From positions 1 through 32,336 of the forward strand of contig DASXTK010000122.1 in the NCBI GenBank assembly GCA_036505485.1: a stretch of DNA of 32,336 nucleotides. The letters run 5' to 3'. Below the pieces are notes generated by a model. The model saw only the letters and a list, made by a program, of their open reading frames with translations, was not told the origin of the DNA and did no database searches. This DNA is from DASXTK01 sp036505485. GTDB taxonomy: Bacteria; Actinomycetota; Acidimicrobiia; Acidimicrobiales; VFJN01. Positions 1 through 6,958 of this stretch are shown piece by piece. Position 1 is the stretch's first letter, and each line of letters opens with the position of its first letter. The translations under genes were made by a program, and so were the position numbers.

Positions 1-170
1 GAGTCTCCCAAGCCAGCCCCCGAGGGGCTGGCTTGCTCCAGTGTGTTGCCGTCCGTGCCCGGGCCCTCAATGGCGGTAGCGGGTCCTTGCCGAAATTGAG
101 GCGTTTCTCGCGCTATAAGCGCGGCAAACGCCTCAATTTCAGCCAGCCAGCCCCTCTGGGGCTGGCCTAC
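1..170. repeat. Composite palindromic repeat, copy 1
   Basis: Three hairpins in a row fill this intergenic stretch. The first has arms 11-20 and 24-33 (AGCCAGCCCC, loop CGA). The second is long: outer arms 92-106 and 126-140 begin GAAATTGAGG, and inner arms 109-114 and 118-123 (CGCGCT/AGCGCG) enclose an ATA loop. The third has arms 146-154 and 158-166 (GCCAGCCCC, loop TCT). The block from about 5 to 140 is clearly similar to the reverse complement of about 19502-19630, including the spacer word CCAGTGTGTT, so it is a dispersed repeat rather than a simple terminator. The third hairpin lies 16 nt past the stop codon of the acyl-CoA dehydrogenase gene and could terminate its transcript. Short ORFs read through here are artefacts of the repeat. 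Confidence 0.85.
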
Positions 171-182
171 AAGCCTCGTTGG

Positions 183-1955
183 CTAGAGCACCGCGGCGAC
201 GAGGTCGGCGGGGCCGGCGGTTACTGCCGCGGTCAGGCCGGCGGCTTGGGGCAAGAGTTGGTCGCAGTAGAAGCGGGCGGTGACGATCTTCTGCTCCAGA
301 AGCACATCCGTGGCGCCGGCGTCTAGGAGCTCCCGTGCCGCCAGGGCAGAACGGGCCAGCAACCAGCCACCGGTCACGATGCCGCTCATCCGGAGATAGG
401 GCGTCGCTCCGGCCAGGGCGTTGGCCGGATCGGCCAGCCCGTTGGCCATCAGCCAATCCGTGGCCTCCTTGAGCACCCGGTGCCCATCGGCGAGCCGCTC
501 CCCGATCGGGGCCAACGCATCGCCGGCCTTGGTCACCTCGGCCGCGGTGGCTTCGATGCCGGCCAGGAAGTCGCTCACCACCCCGCCGGCCCGCAGCGGC
601 AGCTTCCGACCGACGAGGTCCATGGCCTGGATGCCGTTGGTGCCCTCGTAGATCGGGGCGATGCGGGCGTCTCGGTAGTACTGGGCCACCCCGGTCTCCT
701 CGATGTAGCCCATCCCGCCGAACACCTGGATGGCCAGCGAGGTCACCTCCACCCCCATGTCGGTGCCCCAACCCTTCGTGATCGGAGTGAGCAGGTCGGC
801 CAGCTCGGCCCGCTGCTGGCGCACCGCTTCGTCGGGGTGATGGACGGCCAGGTCCATGCACTCGGCGTTGAGGTAGACCAACGCCCGCAGGGCCTCGTTG
901 ATGGCCCGCATGGTCAGCAGCATCCGGCGCACGTCGGGCAGATCGACGATGAGCGACTGCTCGCCGGCTGGAGCCCCCGCCGCCCGACCCTGGCGGCGCT
1001 CGTGAGCGTAGGCGATGGCCCGCTGGTAGGCCCGCTCCCCCAGCCCTAGGCCCTGCAGACCCACCGAGAGCCGGGCGTTGTTCATCATCGTGAACATGTA
1101 GCGCATGCCCTGGTTGGCCTCGCCGATGAGATAGCCGACCGCGCCCTCGTAGGCCATCACGCAGGTCGGGCTGGCGTTGATGCCCATCTTGTGCTCGATG
1201 GACACGCACTGGAGGCTGTTGCGATCGCCCAGGTTCCGATCGGCCTCGACCAGGAACTTGGGCACGATGAAGCAGGAGATGCCCTTGGTCCCCGGAGGCG
1301 CGTCCGGCACCCGCGCCAAGACCAGGTGGATGATGTTGTCGGACAGGTCGTGCTCGCCGAAGGTGATGAAGATCTTCTGACCGGTGATGCGCCAGCTGCC
1401 GTCGTCGGCGGGGACGGCCTTGGTGGTCAGGGCGCCCACCTCCGAGCCGGCCTGGGGCTCGGTGAGGTTCATGGTGCCGGTCCACTCCCCGCTGATCATC
1501 TTGGGCAGGAACAGCTCCTTCTGCTCCTCGCTGCCGTGGTGCAACAGCATGTCGATGGCGCCCTGGGTGAGCAGCGGACACAAGGAGAACGACAGGTTGG
1601 CCGCGGTCATGATGTCCTGCATCGCAACCCCCACCAACCAGGGGAACCCGCCGCCCCCGTAGTCCGCCGGGAACGGGACCCCGCCCCAGCCCGCGGCCAC
1701 GTACTGCTGATAGGCGTCACGGAACCCGTCGGGCGTGGTGACGGATCCCGCCTCCCAACGACTGTGCTGGACATCGCCGCTGCGGTTGAGCGGGGCGATG
1801 AGCTGCTCCATGAACCGGGCGTTCTCCTCGAGAACACCCCTGACCGTGTCCGGGTCGAGCTGATCGAAGACCGGCAGCTCGGTGAGACCAGCCAGGTCGA
1901 CCACGTTCTCCAGAACGAAGCGGATGTCGTCAAGTGGGGCCGCATACTCCGACAT
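183..1955 (-). CDS. Acyl-CoA dehydrogenase (FadE-type, long form)
   Basis: A 590-residue flavoprotein expected to oxidise an acyl-CoA to the 2-enoyl-CoA in the first step of beta-oxidation, with FAD as cofactor. It is longer than the usual ~380-residue family members, as in the subgroup with an extra C-terminal domain (FadE5-like). The FAD/substrate signature LTEPQAGSEVG is at residues 164-174, and the catalytic-glutamate region YEGTNGIQ follows about two thirds along. The ATG at 1955 is supported by a TACCGT -10 element 7 nt upstream, suggesting a leaderless mRNA. The IclR gene lies 39 nt upstream on the same strand and may regulate it. Family assignment is firm; the preferred chain length cannot be read from the sequence. 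Confidence 0.93.
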   Translation of the reverse strand: MSEYAAPLDDIRFVLENVVDLAGLTELPVFDQLDPDTVRGVLEENARFMEQLIAPLNRSGDVQHSRWEAGSVTTPDGFRDAYQQYVAAGWGGVPFPADYGGGGFPWLVGVAMQDIMTAANLSFSLCPLLTQGAIDMLLHHGSEEQKELFLPKMISGEWTGTMNLTEPQAGSEVGALTTKAVPADDGSWRITGQKIFITFGEHDLSDNIIHLVLARVPDAPPGTKGISCFIVPKFLVEADRNLGDRNSLQCVSIEHKMGINASPTCVMAYEGAVGYLIGEANQGMRYMFTMMNNARLSVGLQGLGLGERAYQRAIAYAHERRQGRAAGAPAGEQSLIVDLPDVRRMLLTMRAINEALRALVYLNAECMDLAVHHPDEAVRQQRAELADLLTPITKGWGTDMGVEVTSLAIQVFGGMGYIEETGVAQYYRDARIAPIYEGTNGIQAMDLVGRKLPLRAGGVVSDFLAGIEATAAEVTKAGDALAPIGERLADGHRVLKEATDWLMANGLADPANALAGATPYLRMSGIVTGGWLLARSALAARELLDAGATDVLLEQKIVTARFYCDQLLPQAAGLTAAVTAGPADLVAAVL

Positions 1956-1962
1956 AGCGAGG

Positions 1963-1968
1963 ACGGTA
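1963..1968 (-). promoter_or_regulatory. Leaderless -10 element (TACCGT)
   Basis: On the minus strand TACCGT ends 7 nt before the acyl-CoA dehydrogenase ATG, and no Shine-Dalgarno sequence lies between. This suggests transcription starts at or next to the start codon. No convincing -35 box is seen. Confidence 0.45.
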
Positions 1969-1994
1969 CCCGGCGCCCGCAGGGTCAGGCGTCC

Positions 1995-2858
1995 TCAGGC
2001 CGGACGGCGCCCGTGGACCGCCTCGGTGAGCTCGTCGGCCACCATCTTCACGGCATCGGCCACCGCGGCCAGCTCGTCGCCGCGGCGCTGGCGGTCGGTG
2101 CGGGGACCCACGATGAGGGCCAGGGTGACCCGGCCGGTGTCGTCGAACACCGGGGCAGCGACGTAGGCCTCGTCGTAGGTGGTGTTGGGCTCGATGTCGG
2201 TGATGAGCGCCGGGGCTCGGGCCAGGTCGGTCAGGACATCGCGCACTGCGTCGGGCTCGCCGACGCCACCGCTGAGCACGGCCTTGAGCCGCCGCCATGC
2301 CGGGACGTCGGCTCCGATGGCCACCCCGTCGCGCCGCACGGCCTCCAGACCGGCGAAGGCCTGCTGGACCCCGTTCATGGCCGGACACCGGGCCAGCCAG
2401 GCCTCCCGGGAGGCGGCGTCGGCCCAGCCGAAGAACACCACGCCGTTGGGCGGGACCAGCGGCCACCGGCGCGGCACCGGGAGCTCCCGGCCCGGCCCGG
2501 CGTGTCCGATCACGGTGGCGTGGTCGTCGGCGGGGTCGTAGCGCACGGCCACGGCCTCGGCTCCGGCTGCGCTGGCCAGCCGACCCAGGGCGCCGGAGTG
2601 GAAGTCGTCGGCCCGGTAGCCGTGCTTGGCCGCCGAGCCGATAGAGACCAGCCGCGGCCCCAGCGAGTACCGCTTCTCGTCGGGGTGGCGCAGCAGAACA
2701 CCACGGCCGGTCAGCTCGGTGAGCAGGGCGTGGGTCGTCGCCTTGTTCAGACCGCAGCCGCGGGCCAACTCGGAGAGAGTGAAACGGTCACCGGGACGCG
2801 CCGCGAAGAACTCGAGCACCGTGACCACCCGCTCGGCGCCAGGAGAGGAACGAGCCAC
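1995..2858 (-). CDS. IclR-family transcriptional regulator
   Basis: A 287-residue DNA-binding regulator. Residues ~5-65 form the N-terminal winged helix typical of IclR (RVVTVLEFFAARPG, then LSELARGCGLNKATTHALL, then GVLLRHPDEKRYSLGPRL). A GAF-like effector domain fills the rest. The start is a GTG at 2858. IclR proteins usually sense small organic acids or aromatics and control adjacent catabolic operons, so the acyl-CoA dehydrogenase 39 nt downstream is the obvious candidate target; that link is inferred from position only. The effector cannot be deduced. Confidence 0.9.
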   Translation of the reverse strand: MARSSPGAERVVTVLEFFAARPGDRFTLSELARGCGLNKATTHALLTELTGRGVLLRHPDEKRYSLGPRLVSIGSAAKHGYRADDFHSGALGRLASAAGAEAVAVRYDPADDHATVIGHAGPGRELPVPRRWPLVPPNGVVFFGWADAASREAWLARCPAMNGVQQAFAGLEAVRRDGVAIGADVPAWRRLKAVLSGGVGEPDAVRDVLTDLARAPALITDIEPNTTYDEAYVAAPVFDDTGRVTLALIVGPRTDRQRRGDELAAVADAVKMVADELTEAVHGRRPA

Positions 2859-3010
2859 CGCCGCTCAGCCCCGACTTCCGTCCGGGCATGCAGCTGCCCC
2901 ACCATCGAAAGCCACCAGAAAAAACCCGCCTTACGTATCCGCCTTGTCCGACCACCATAGAACCTTGGCGCCGGTTTTGATCAGGCGAGCCCGCCGGCGT
3001 TGACCCTGAA

Positions 3011-3088
3011 CCATCAAGAGGTAACAGTCTCGGCGGCTCGCCGAGGCCTCACAGGGTGGCAGGGTGGCAAGGTGGGGTCGGGCGGGAG
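3011..3088 (-). repeat. CTCCCGCCC hairpin element, copy 1
   Basis: Read on the minus strand, this begins CTCCCGCCCGACCC and continues through CCACCCTGTG to a 6-bp hairpin (arms 3045-3040 and 3034-3029, CTCGGC/GCCGAG), ending near CTTGATGG. It matches the two elements inside the 14051-15960 gene, apart from about 13 extra bases (a repeated TGCCACCC-type unit) in the middle. Here it is intergenic, between the divergent IclR and MBL-like genes. Its outer edge touches the TATGGT -10 element of the latter, so it may affect that promoter. The 3' limit is uncertain by several bases. Confidence 0.7.
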
Positions 3089-3089
3089 G

Positions 3090-3095
3090 TATGGT
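3090..3095 (+). promoter_or_regulatory. Leaderless -10 element (TATGGT)
   Basis: TATGGT ends 8 nt before the GTG at 3104. The purine-rich GGGAGG just upstream (3084-3089) belongs to the edge of repeat copy 1 and is too far from the GTG to be a normal ribosome binding site. Confidence 0.4.
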
Positions 3096-3103
3096 CAGGC
3101 GCC

Positions 3104-3916
3104 GTGTCGTTAGACCCTTTAGATACCGGCGTGTTCGGCTGGTTCCAATGGCCGCCGGGACGGGGCCGGGCCAACGCCGGCGTGGTCGTCGACGCCGACG
3201 GGATCACGGTCATCGACACGCTGATGACGCCCGACCAGTGGGAACCGTTCGCGGCCGCGGTCGAGGAGATCGGCCTACCGATCCGACGAGCGGTGCTCAC
3301 CTGCAGCGGCGTCGAGTTCGCCGGCGGGACCGGCCGGTTCAAGCTGGCCGCGGTGTACGGCAGCGCCCAGGCCAGCGTGCACCTCGACCAGCCCCCCAAC
3401 GTGGCCAGCTGGCAGGCCCTCTACCCCGATCAGGCCGACGGCTTCGACGCTGTGGTCACCCGGCCGGTCAGCCATGTCATCGCCTCCGACGTGCAACTCA
3501 CCGATGCGGTCGCGGTGTTCGTGTCGGGCGGGCAGATGGACGAGAACCTGATCGCCCTGGTCGACGGGGCCCACATGCTGTTCGCCGGGGCCATGTGCAG
3601 CTTCGGGGTCACGCCCCTGTGTTGGCAGGGAGACCCGGCACGCTGGGCCGACGAGCTGGACCGGCTGGCGGAGATGGCGCCGATCATCGTCCCGGGCCAT
3701 GGCCCCATCGGCGGGATCGAGGACCTGCGGGATCAGCAGGCCTACCTGCGGGCGTGTGTCGAGGCCCGGGGGGATCCCGAGTCTTTGGGCAACGGCCCCT
3801 GGGATCTTTGGTCCGACCGAGACCACGACCTGGTCAACGTGGAACGAGCTGCCATGCTGGCCCACGGTGACGGCAGCGTCCCCCCGTCGATGCTGCGCCT
3901 AGCCGGGCTGGCCTGA
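3104..3916 (+). CDS. Metallo-beta-lactamase-fold protein lacking the metal-binding motif
   Basis: A 270-residue protein whose layout is that of MBL-fold hydrolases (early GVVVDADGITVIDTLM strand-turn; late VPGHGPIGG). The zinc-binding signature is gone, however. The segment LTCSGVEFAGG (residues ~65-75) aligns residue for residue with LTHSHPDHFGG of the intact MBL protein at 19961-21052, giving Cys, Gly, Glu and Phe where His, His, Asp and His should be. The usual Gly-Asp metal position reads FAGA. Only the last His (PGHG) remains. It is therefore probably not a classical zinc hydrolase; a binding or structural role, or different chemistry, is possible. I chose GTG 3104 over the upstream in-frame start because of the -10 hexamer before it. 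The 3' end overlaps the convergent membrane-protein gene by 18 nt. Confidence 0.75.
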   Translation: MSLDPLDTGVFGWFQWPPGRGRANAGVVVDADGITVIDTLMTPDQWEPFAAAVEEIGLPIRRAVLTCSGVEFAGGTGRFKLAAVYGSAQASVHLDQPPNVASWQALYPDQADGFDAVVTRPVSHVIASDVQLTDAVAVFVSGGQMDENLIALVDGAHMLFAGAMCSFGVTPLCWQGDPARWADELDRLAEMAPIIVPGHGPIGGIEDLRDQQAYLRACVEARGDPESLGNGPWDLWSDRDHDLVNVERAAMLAHGDGSVPPSMLRLAGLA

Positions 3917-4444
3917 GCCCCACGGAACCATCGAAGACTGGTTCTGGTTGTAGAAGCGGTTCGAGTCCGGCCGGTACAGCAGGACGAGGATCGTCGCCGC
4001 CAGCACCAGGTTGACGACGTTGATGACCATGGTGATCGGCGCCTGCTGACCCAGGGCCAATCCGACCAGGTTGGACGCCAGGTTCAAGGCACCCAGCACC
4101 GTGGCGGTGGTACGGGCCCACATCTTGCCCTGAGCGTTGGTGCCGGCCATCCAGAGCCAGAGCCCGATCACCGCCGAGCCGATCACCACGGCGAACATGA
4201 GCACCGCCGTGGCGTAGGAGTCGACCTCGTCGGGACGAAGCGTCCTGTCGGAATCCCGGATCTGCTTCTTCAGCTCGTCAACCTGGAGGAACGCCGACAC
4301 GATCCCTATCAGCGTCACCGTGGCGCCGACCCACATCAGCCGCACCGCCAGGCGGATGCTCGGGGGCTGCTCGACCGGCGCTCCCGCCTGGGCCCAGGCG
4401 GCCGGCGCACCCCAAGAGCCGGACTCCGGTTGCGGTTGGTTCAT
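3899..4444 (-). CDS. Four-helix membrane protein, unknown function
   Basis: A 181-residue protein starting MNQPQPESG at 4444. After a ~40-residue Pro/Ala/Gln-rich cytoplasmic tail come four predicted membrane helices: LMWVGATVTLIGIVSAFL, then VLMFAVVIGSAVIGLWLWM, then TTATVLGALNLASNLVGLAL, then VINVVNLVLAATILVLLY. Helices 1 and 2 are separated by a charged segment (VDELKKQIRDSDRTL). This resembles small actinobacterial membrane proteins with a Pro-rich N-terminus, but I recognise no functional family. The start is preferred over longer in-frame starts because TAAGAA lies 7 nt before the ATG and the longer version would cover msrA antisense. It is divergent from msrA. Confidence 0.75.
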   Translation of the reverse strand: MNQPQPESGSWGAPAAWAQAGAPVEQPPSIRLAVRLMWVGATVTLIGIVSAFLQVDELKKQIRDSDRTLRPDEVDSYATAVLMFAVVIGSAVIGLWLWMAGTNAQGKMWARTTATVLGALNLASNLVGLALGQQAPITMVINVVNLVLAATILVLLYRPDSNRFYNQNQSSMVPWGSGQPG

Positions 4445-4520
4445 GGGGCAGTTCTTACCCCAATGGCGTTCGTTCCAACGTCGATGGCTCCGGGCCGGAC
4501 TGGGTGTCAGAGGACACCGA

Positions 4521-4526
4521 TACCGT
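4521..4526 (+). promoter_or_regulatory. Leaderless -10 element (TACCGT) of msrA
   Basis: TACCGT ends 6 nt before the msrA ATG at 4533, with no Shine-Dalgarno sequence between. Confidence 0.45.
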
Positions 4527-4532
4527 GGGGCC

Positions 4533-5183
4533 ATGCTCTTTGGCCGAGACAAAGTGGCGATGCCGACCGCGGACGAGGCTCTGCCGGGACGGGCGGAGCG
4601 GCCGTTCCAGGTTCCCTCCACCCACTTCGTGCTGGGCACGCCGCTGGAGGGGCCGTTCCCTGACGGGCTGGCCCAGGTCGTCGTCGGTCTGGGCTGCTTC
4701 TGGGGAGCCGAGCGGCTGTTCTGGCAGCTCGACGGGGTGTTCACCACCGCGGTGGGCTACGCCGGCGGGTACACGCCCAACCCGACCTATGAGGAGGTGT
4801 GCTCCGGTCGCACCGGCCACACCGAGGCGGTGCTGGTGGTGTTCGATCCGGCCAAGCTCAGCTACGACGCGGTGTGGAAGGTCTTCTGGGAGGGCCACGA
4901 CCCCACCCAGGGCATGCGCCAGGGCAACGATGTCGGCACCCAGTACCGGTCGGCCATCTACGTCGCCGACCCGGCGGCCCGGACATCGGCGGAAGCCAGT
5001 AAGACCGAGTACGAGAAGGCGCTCGGCCAAGCCGGCTACGGCGAGGTCACCACCGAGATCGCCGACGCCCCACCGTTCTATTACGCCGAGGACTACCACC
5101 AGCAGTACCTGGCCAAGAACCCCAACGGCTACTGCGGCCTAGGCGGCACCGGCATCAGTTGCCCTGTGGGTCTCCCCACATAG
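4533..5183 (+). CDS. msrA: Peptide-methionine (S)-S-oxide reductase MsrA
   Basis: A 216-residue repair enzyme that reduces methionine S-sulfoxide in proteins. The catalytic motif GCFWG, with the reactive Cys, is at residues 54-58. Other family blocks follow: GYAGGYTPNPTYEEVCSG, TGHTEAV, then FWEGHDPTQGMRQGNDVGTQYRS and the YHQQYLAKNPNGYCG tail. The C-terminal cysteines in GYCGLGG and ISCPV fit resolving cysteines recycled by thioredoxin. The ATG at 4533 gives the usual family length and has a leaderless-type -10 just upstream. gpgS follows 39 nt after the stop on the same strand, possibly in one transcript. Assignment is very secure. Confidence 0.96.
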   Translation: MLFGRDKVAMPTADEALPGRAERPFQVPSTHFVLGTPLEGPFPDGLAQVVVGLGCFWGAERLFWQLDGVFTTAVGYAGGYTPNPTYEEVCSGRTGHTEAVLVVFDPAKLSYDAVWKVFWEGHDPTQGMRQGNDVGTQYRSAIYVADPAARTSAEASKTEYEKALGQAGYGEVTTEIADAPPFYYAEDYHQQYLAKNPNGYCGLGGTGISCPVGLPT

Positions 5184-5222
5184 TTGCGTCGCCACCAGCC
5201 CCTACGCAGACTTAGCCCTCCC

Positions 5223-6122
5223 ATGACTGCACCTCCCCTTCCTTCGTTCCACCATCGCGACTTCGCGGGGCGCGGGCTGGTGGAGATCAAGGGGGACCAC
5301 GTCGTGTCGGTGTGCATCCCGGCTCGGGACGAGGCCGCGACGGTGGGCAAGGTGGTCAGCGAGTTGCGTAGGCAGCTCGTGGACCGGGTTGGGCTGGTCG
5401 ACGAGGTGGTGGTGGTCGACGACCACTCGACCGACCGCACCGCCAAGGTCGCCGAGAAGGCCGGGGCGCGGGTGGTCGCTGCCGCCGAGATCCTTCCCGA
5501 GCTGGTGGGTGGACACGGCAAGGGTGAGGCGATGTGGCGTTCCCTCCACGCCGCACGAGGCGACCTGATCGTGTGGTGTGACGCCGACATCACCGACTTC
5601 GGTCCGCGGTTCGTGGTCGGCTTGCTCGGTCCGCTGCTAACCGAGCCGGACATCGCGTTCGTCAAGGGGTTCTACGACCGGCCGCTGATCACCGGTGTCG
5701 GTGGAGGTCGCGTGACCGAGCTCGTGGCCCGACCCCTGCTGGCGACGCTGTTCCCCGAGTTGGCCGCCATCCGTCAGCCCCTGTCCGGGGAGTACGCCGG
5801 CCGCCGCGACGTTCTCGAACGTCTGCCATTCGTCCGGGGCTACGGCGTCGACTTCGGCCTCCTCGTCGACGTCGCCGCCGGCGTCGGGGTCCACGCCATC
5901 GCCCAGGTCGATCTGGGCACGCGACGGCACCGCAATCGGCATCTGCACGAGCTGAGCCCCCAGGCGCTGGCCGTGTTGCAGACCGCCCTGCATCGAGCGG
6001 GCGTCCCGGCCCCCAATCCGGCCTTGCTCGAGCGTCCGGATCACGAGCCGGTGATTCAGGCCTTCGGGGAGATCCCCCCGTTGGCCGAGGTGCTCGACCA
6101 GCTCCCAAGCCTGAGCGCGTGA
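5223..6122 (+). CDS. gpgS: Glucosyl-3-phosphoglycerate synthase
   Basis: A 299-residue GT-A fold glycosyltransferase (family GT81) that transfers glucose from a nucleotide-glucose to 3-phosphoglycerate. This is the first step to glucosylglycerate and, in mycobacteria, to methylglucose lipopolysaccharides. Visible motifs are PARDE (33-37) in the nucleotide-binding strand, VVVVDDHSTD (62-71), the acceptor-side GGHGKGEAMW (96-105), and the metal-binding DAD (120-122). The late RRHRNRHLHEL region is also typical. ATG 5223 gives family length; longer in-frame starts would run back to the msrA stop. It overlaps the folP2-like gene by 4 nt (GTGA), so the two are translationally coupled. The gpgS-folP2 pairing is also found in mycobacteria. 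Confidence 0.93.
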   Translation: MTAPPLPSFHHRDFAGRGLVEIKGDHVVSVCIPARDEAATVGKVVSELRRQLVDRVGLVDEVVVVDDHSTDRTAKVAEKAGARVVAAAEILPELVGGHGKGEAMWRSLHAARGDLIVWCDADITDFGPRFVVGLLGPLLTEPDIAFVKGFYDRPLITGVGGGRVTELVARPLLATLFPELAAIRQPLSGEYAGRRDVLERLPFVRGYGVDFGLLVDVAAGVGVHAIAQVDLGTRRHRNRHLHELSPQALAVLQTALHRAGVPAPNPALLERPDHEPVIQAFGEIPPLAEVLDQLPSLSA

Positions 6123-6958
6123 TCCCCACGCCCACCCTCGTCGTCAGGGGCCAGAAGGTCGATCTCACCGAGCCGGTGCTGATGGGCATCGTCAACGCCA
6201 CGCCTGATTCGTTCTCCGACGGCGGCCTCTACACGACCGCCGCCGCCTGCGTCGATCGAGCCGGCGAGCTCATCGAAGCCGGCGCGGCCATCATCGACGT
6301 CGGCGGCCAGTCGGGCATCACCGGGGTGGCCGAGGTGCCGATCGACGAGGAGATCTCCCGGGTCACTCCCGTGGTGCAGGGCCTCCGCCGCGCCTGGCCG
6401 GACCTGGTGGTGTCGGTGGACGCCTACCGCCCCGAGGTGGTCGAGGCGGTGCTCGACGCCGGAGCCGGCATCGTCAACGACATCAGCGGCCTGCTGTATC
6501 CCGAGATCGCCGGACTCTGCGCCGACGTCGGAGCCGGCCTGGTCCTCATGCACACGCGGGCCGCGCCCAAGGTCAAGCTGCTCGATCCCCGCCTCTACGA
6601 GCCCGGCACGGTGACCGACGACGTGGTCGAGTTCCTGGAGAGCCGGCTCGCCGATGTCAGCGCCCGGGGTGTCGCCGCAGAAGCCACGATCGTCGACCCG
6701 GGACCCGACTTCGCCAAGACCCCACACCAGACCGTGCAGGTGCTGCGGGACATCGACCGAGTCCGGGCGCTGGGCCGACCGGTTCTCCTGGCCCTGTCCC
6801 GCAAGGATTTCATCGGCGCCATCACCGGCAAGCCCCCTCGCGAACGGCTCGCCGGCACCCTGGCCGCGGTGGGCCATCTGGCCGGGCCCGGCTCGATCCT
6901 GCGGGTCCACGACGTCGACGCTGTGGCGCAATACCTGGAGTTAGCCTCGCGACGGTGA
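6119..6958 (+). CDS. folP2: Dihydropteroate synthase-like protein (FolP2-like)
   Basis: A 279-residue TIM-barrel protein of the DHPS family. The first signature GIVNATPDSFSDGG (23-36) and the late SRKDFIGAI (substrate Lys) are conserved. The second signature is not: canonical DVGGESTRPG reads DVGGQSGITG at 60-69, so the Ser-Thr-Arg loop that contacts p-aminobenzoate and pyrophosphate is absent. The mycobacterial paralogue FolP2 also departs there and lies next to gpgS, as here. I therefore infer a FolP2-type protein, perhaps without real DHPS activity, with a role tied to the GpgS product or to an unknown pathway. The GTG start overlaps the gpgS stop, and the 3' end overlaps the MDR gene by 4 nt. 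Calling it plain folP would be the alternative. Confidence 0.85.
   Translation: MIPTPTLVVRGQKVDLTEPVLMGIVNATPDSFSDGGLYTTAAACVDRAGELIEAGAAIIDVGGQSGITGVAEVPIDEEISRVTPVVQGLRRAWPDLVVSVDAYRPEVVEAVLDAGAGIVNDISGLLYPEIAGLCADVGAGLVLMHTRAAPKVKLLDPRLYEPGTVTDDVVEFLESRLADVSARGVAAEATIVDPGPDFAKTPHQTVQVLRDIDRVRALGRPVLLALSRKDFIGAITGKPPRERLAGTLAAVGHLAGPGSILRVHDVDAVAQYLELASRR

Noticed and set aside
33..326. Short plus-strand frame with a KLRRFSRYKRG segment, also found in a frame near 19594
   Set aside because: The similarity comes from the shared DNA palindrome; neither frame has a start signal or other coding evidence.
1191..2960. Long plus-strand open frame opposite the acyl-CoA dehydrogenase and IclR genes
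   Set aside because: It is antisense to two secure genes; its protein is low-complexity and a product of high GC.
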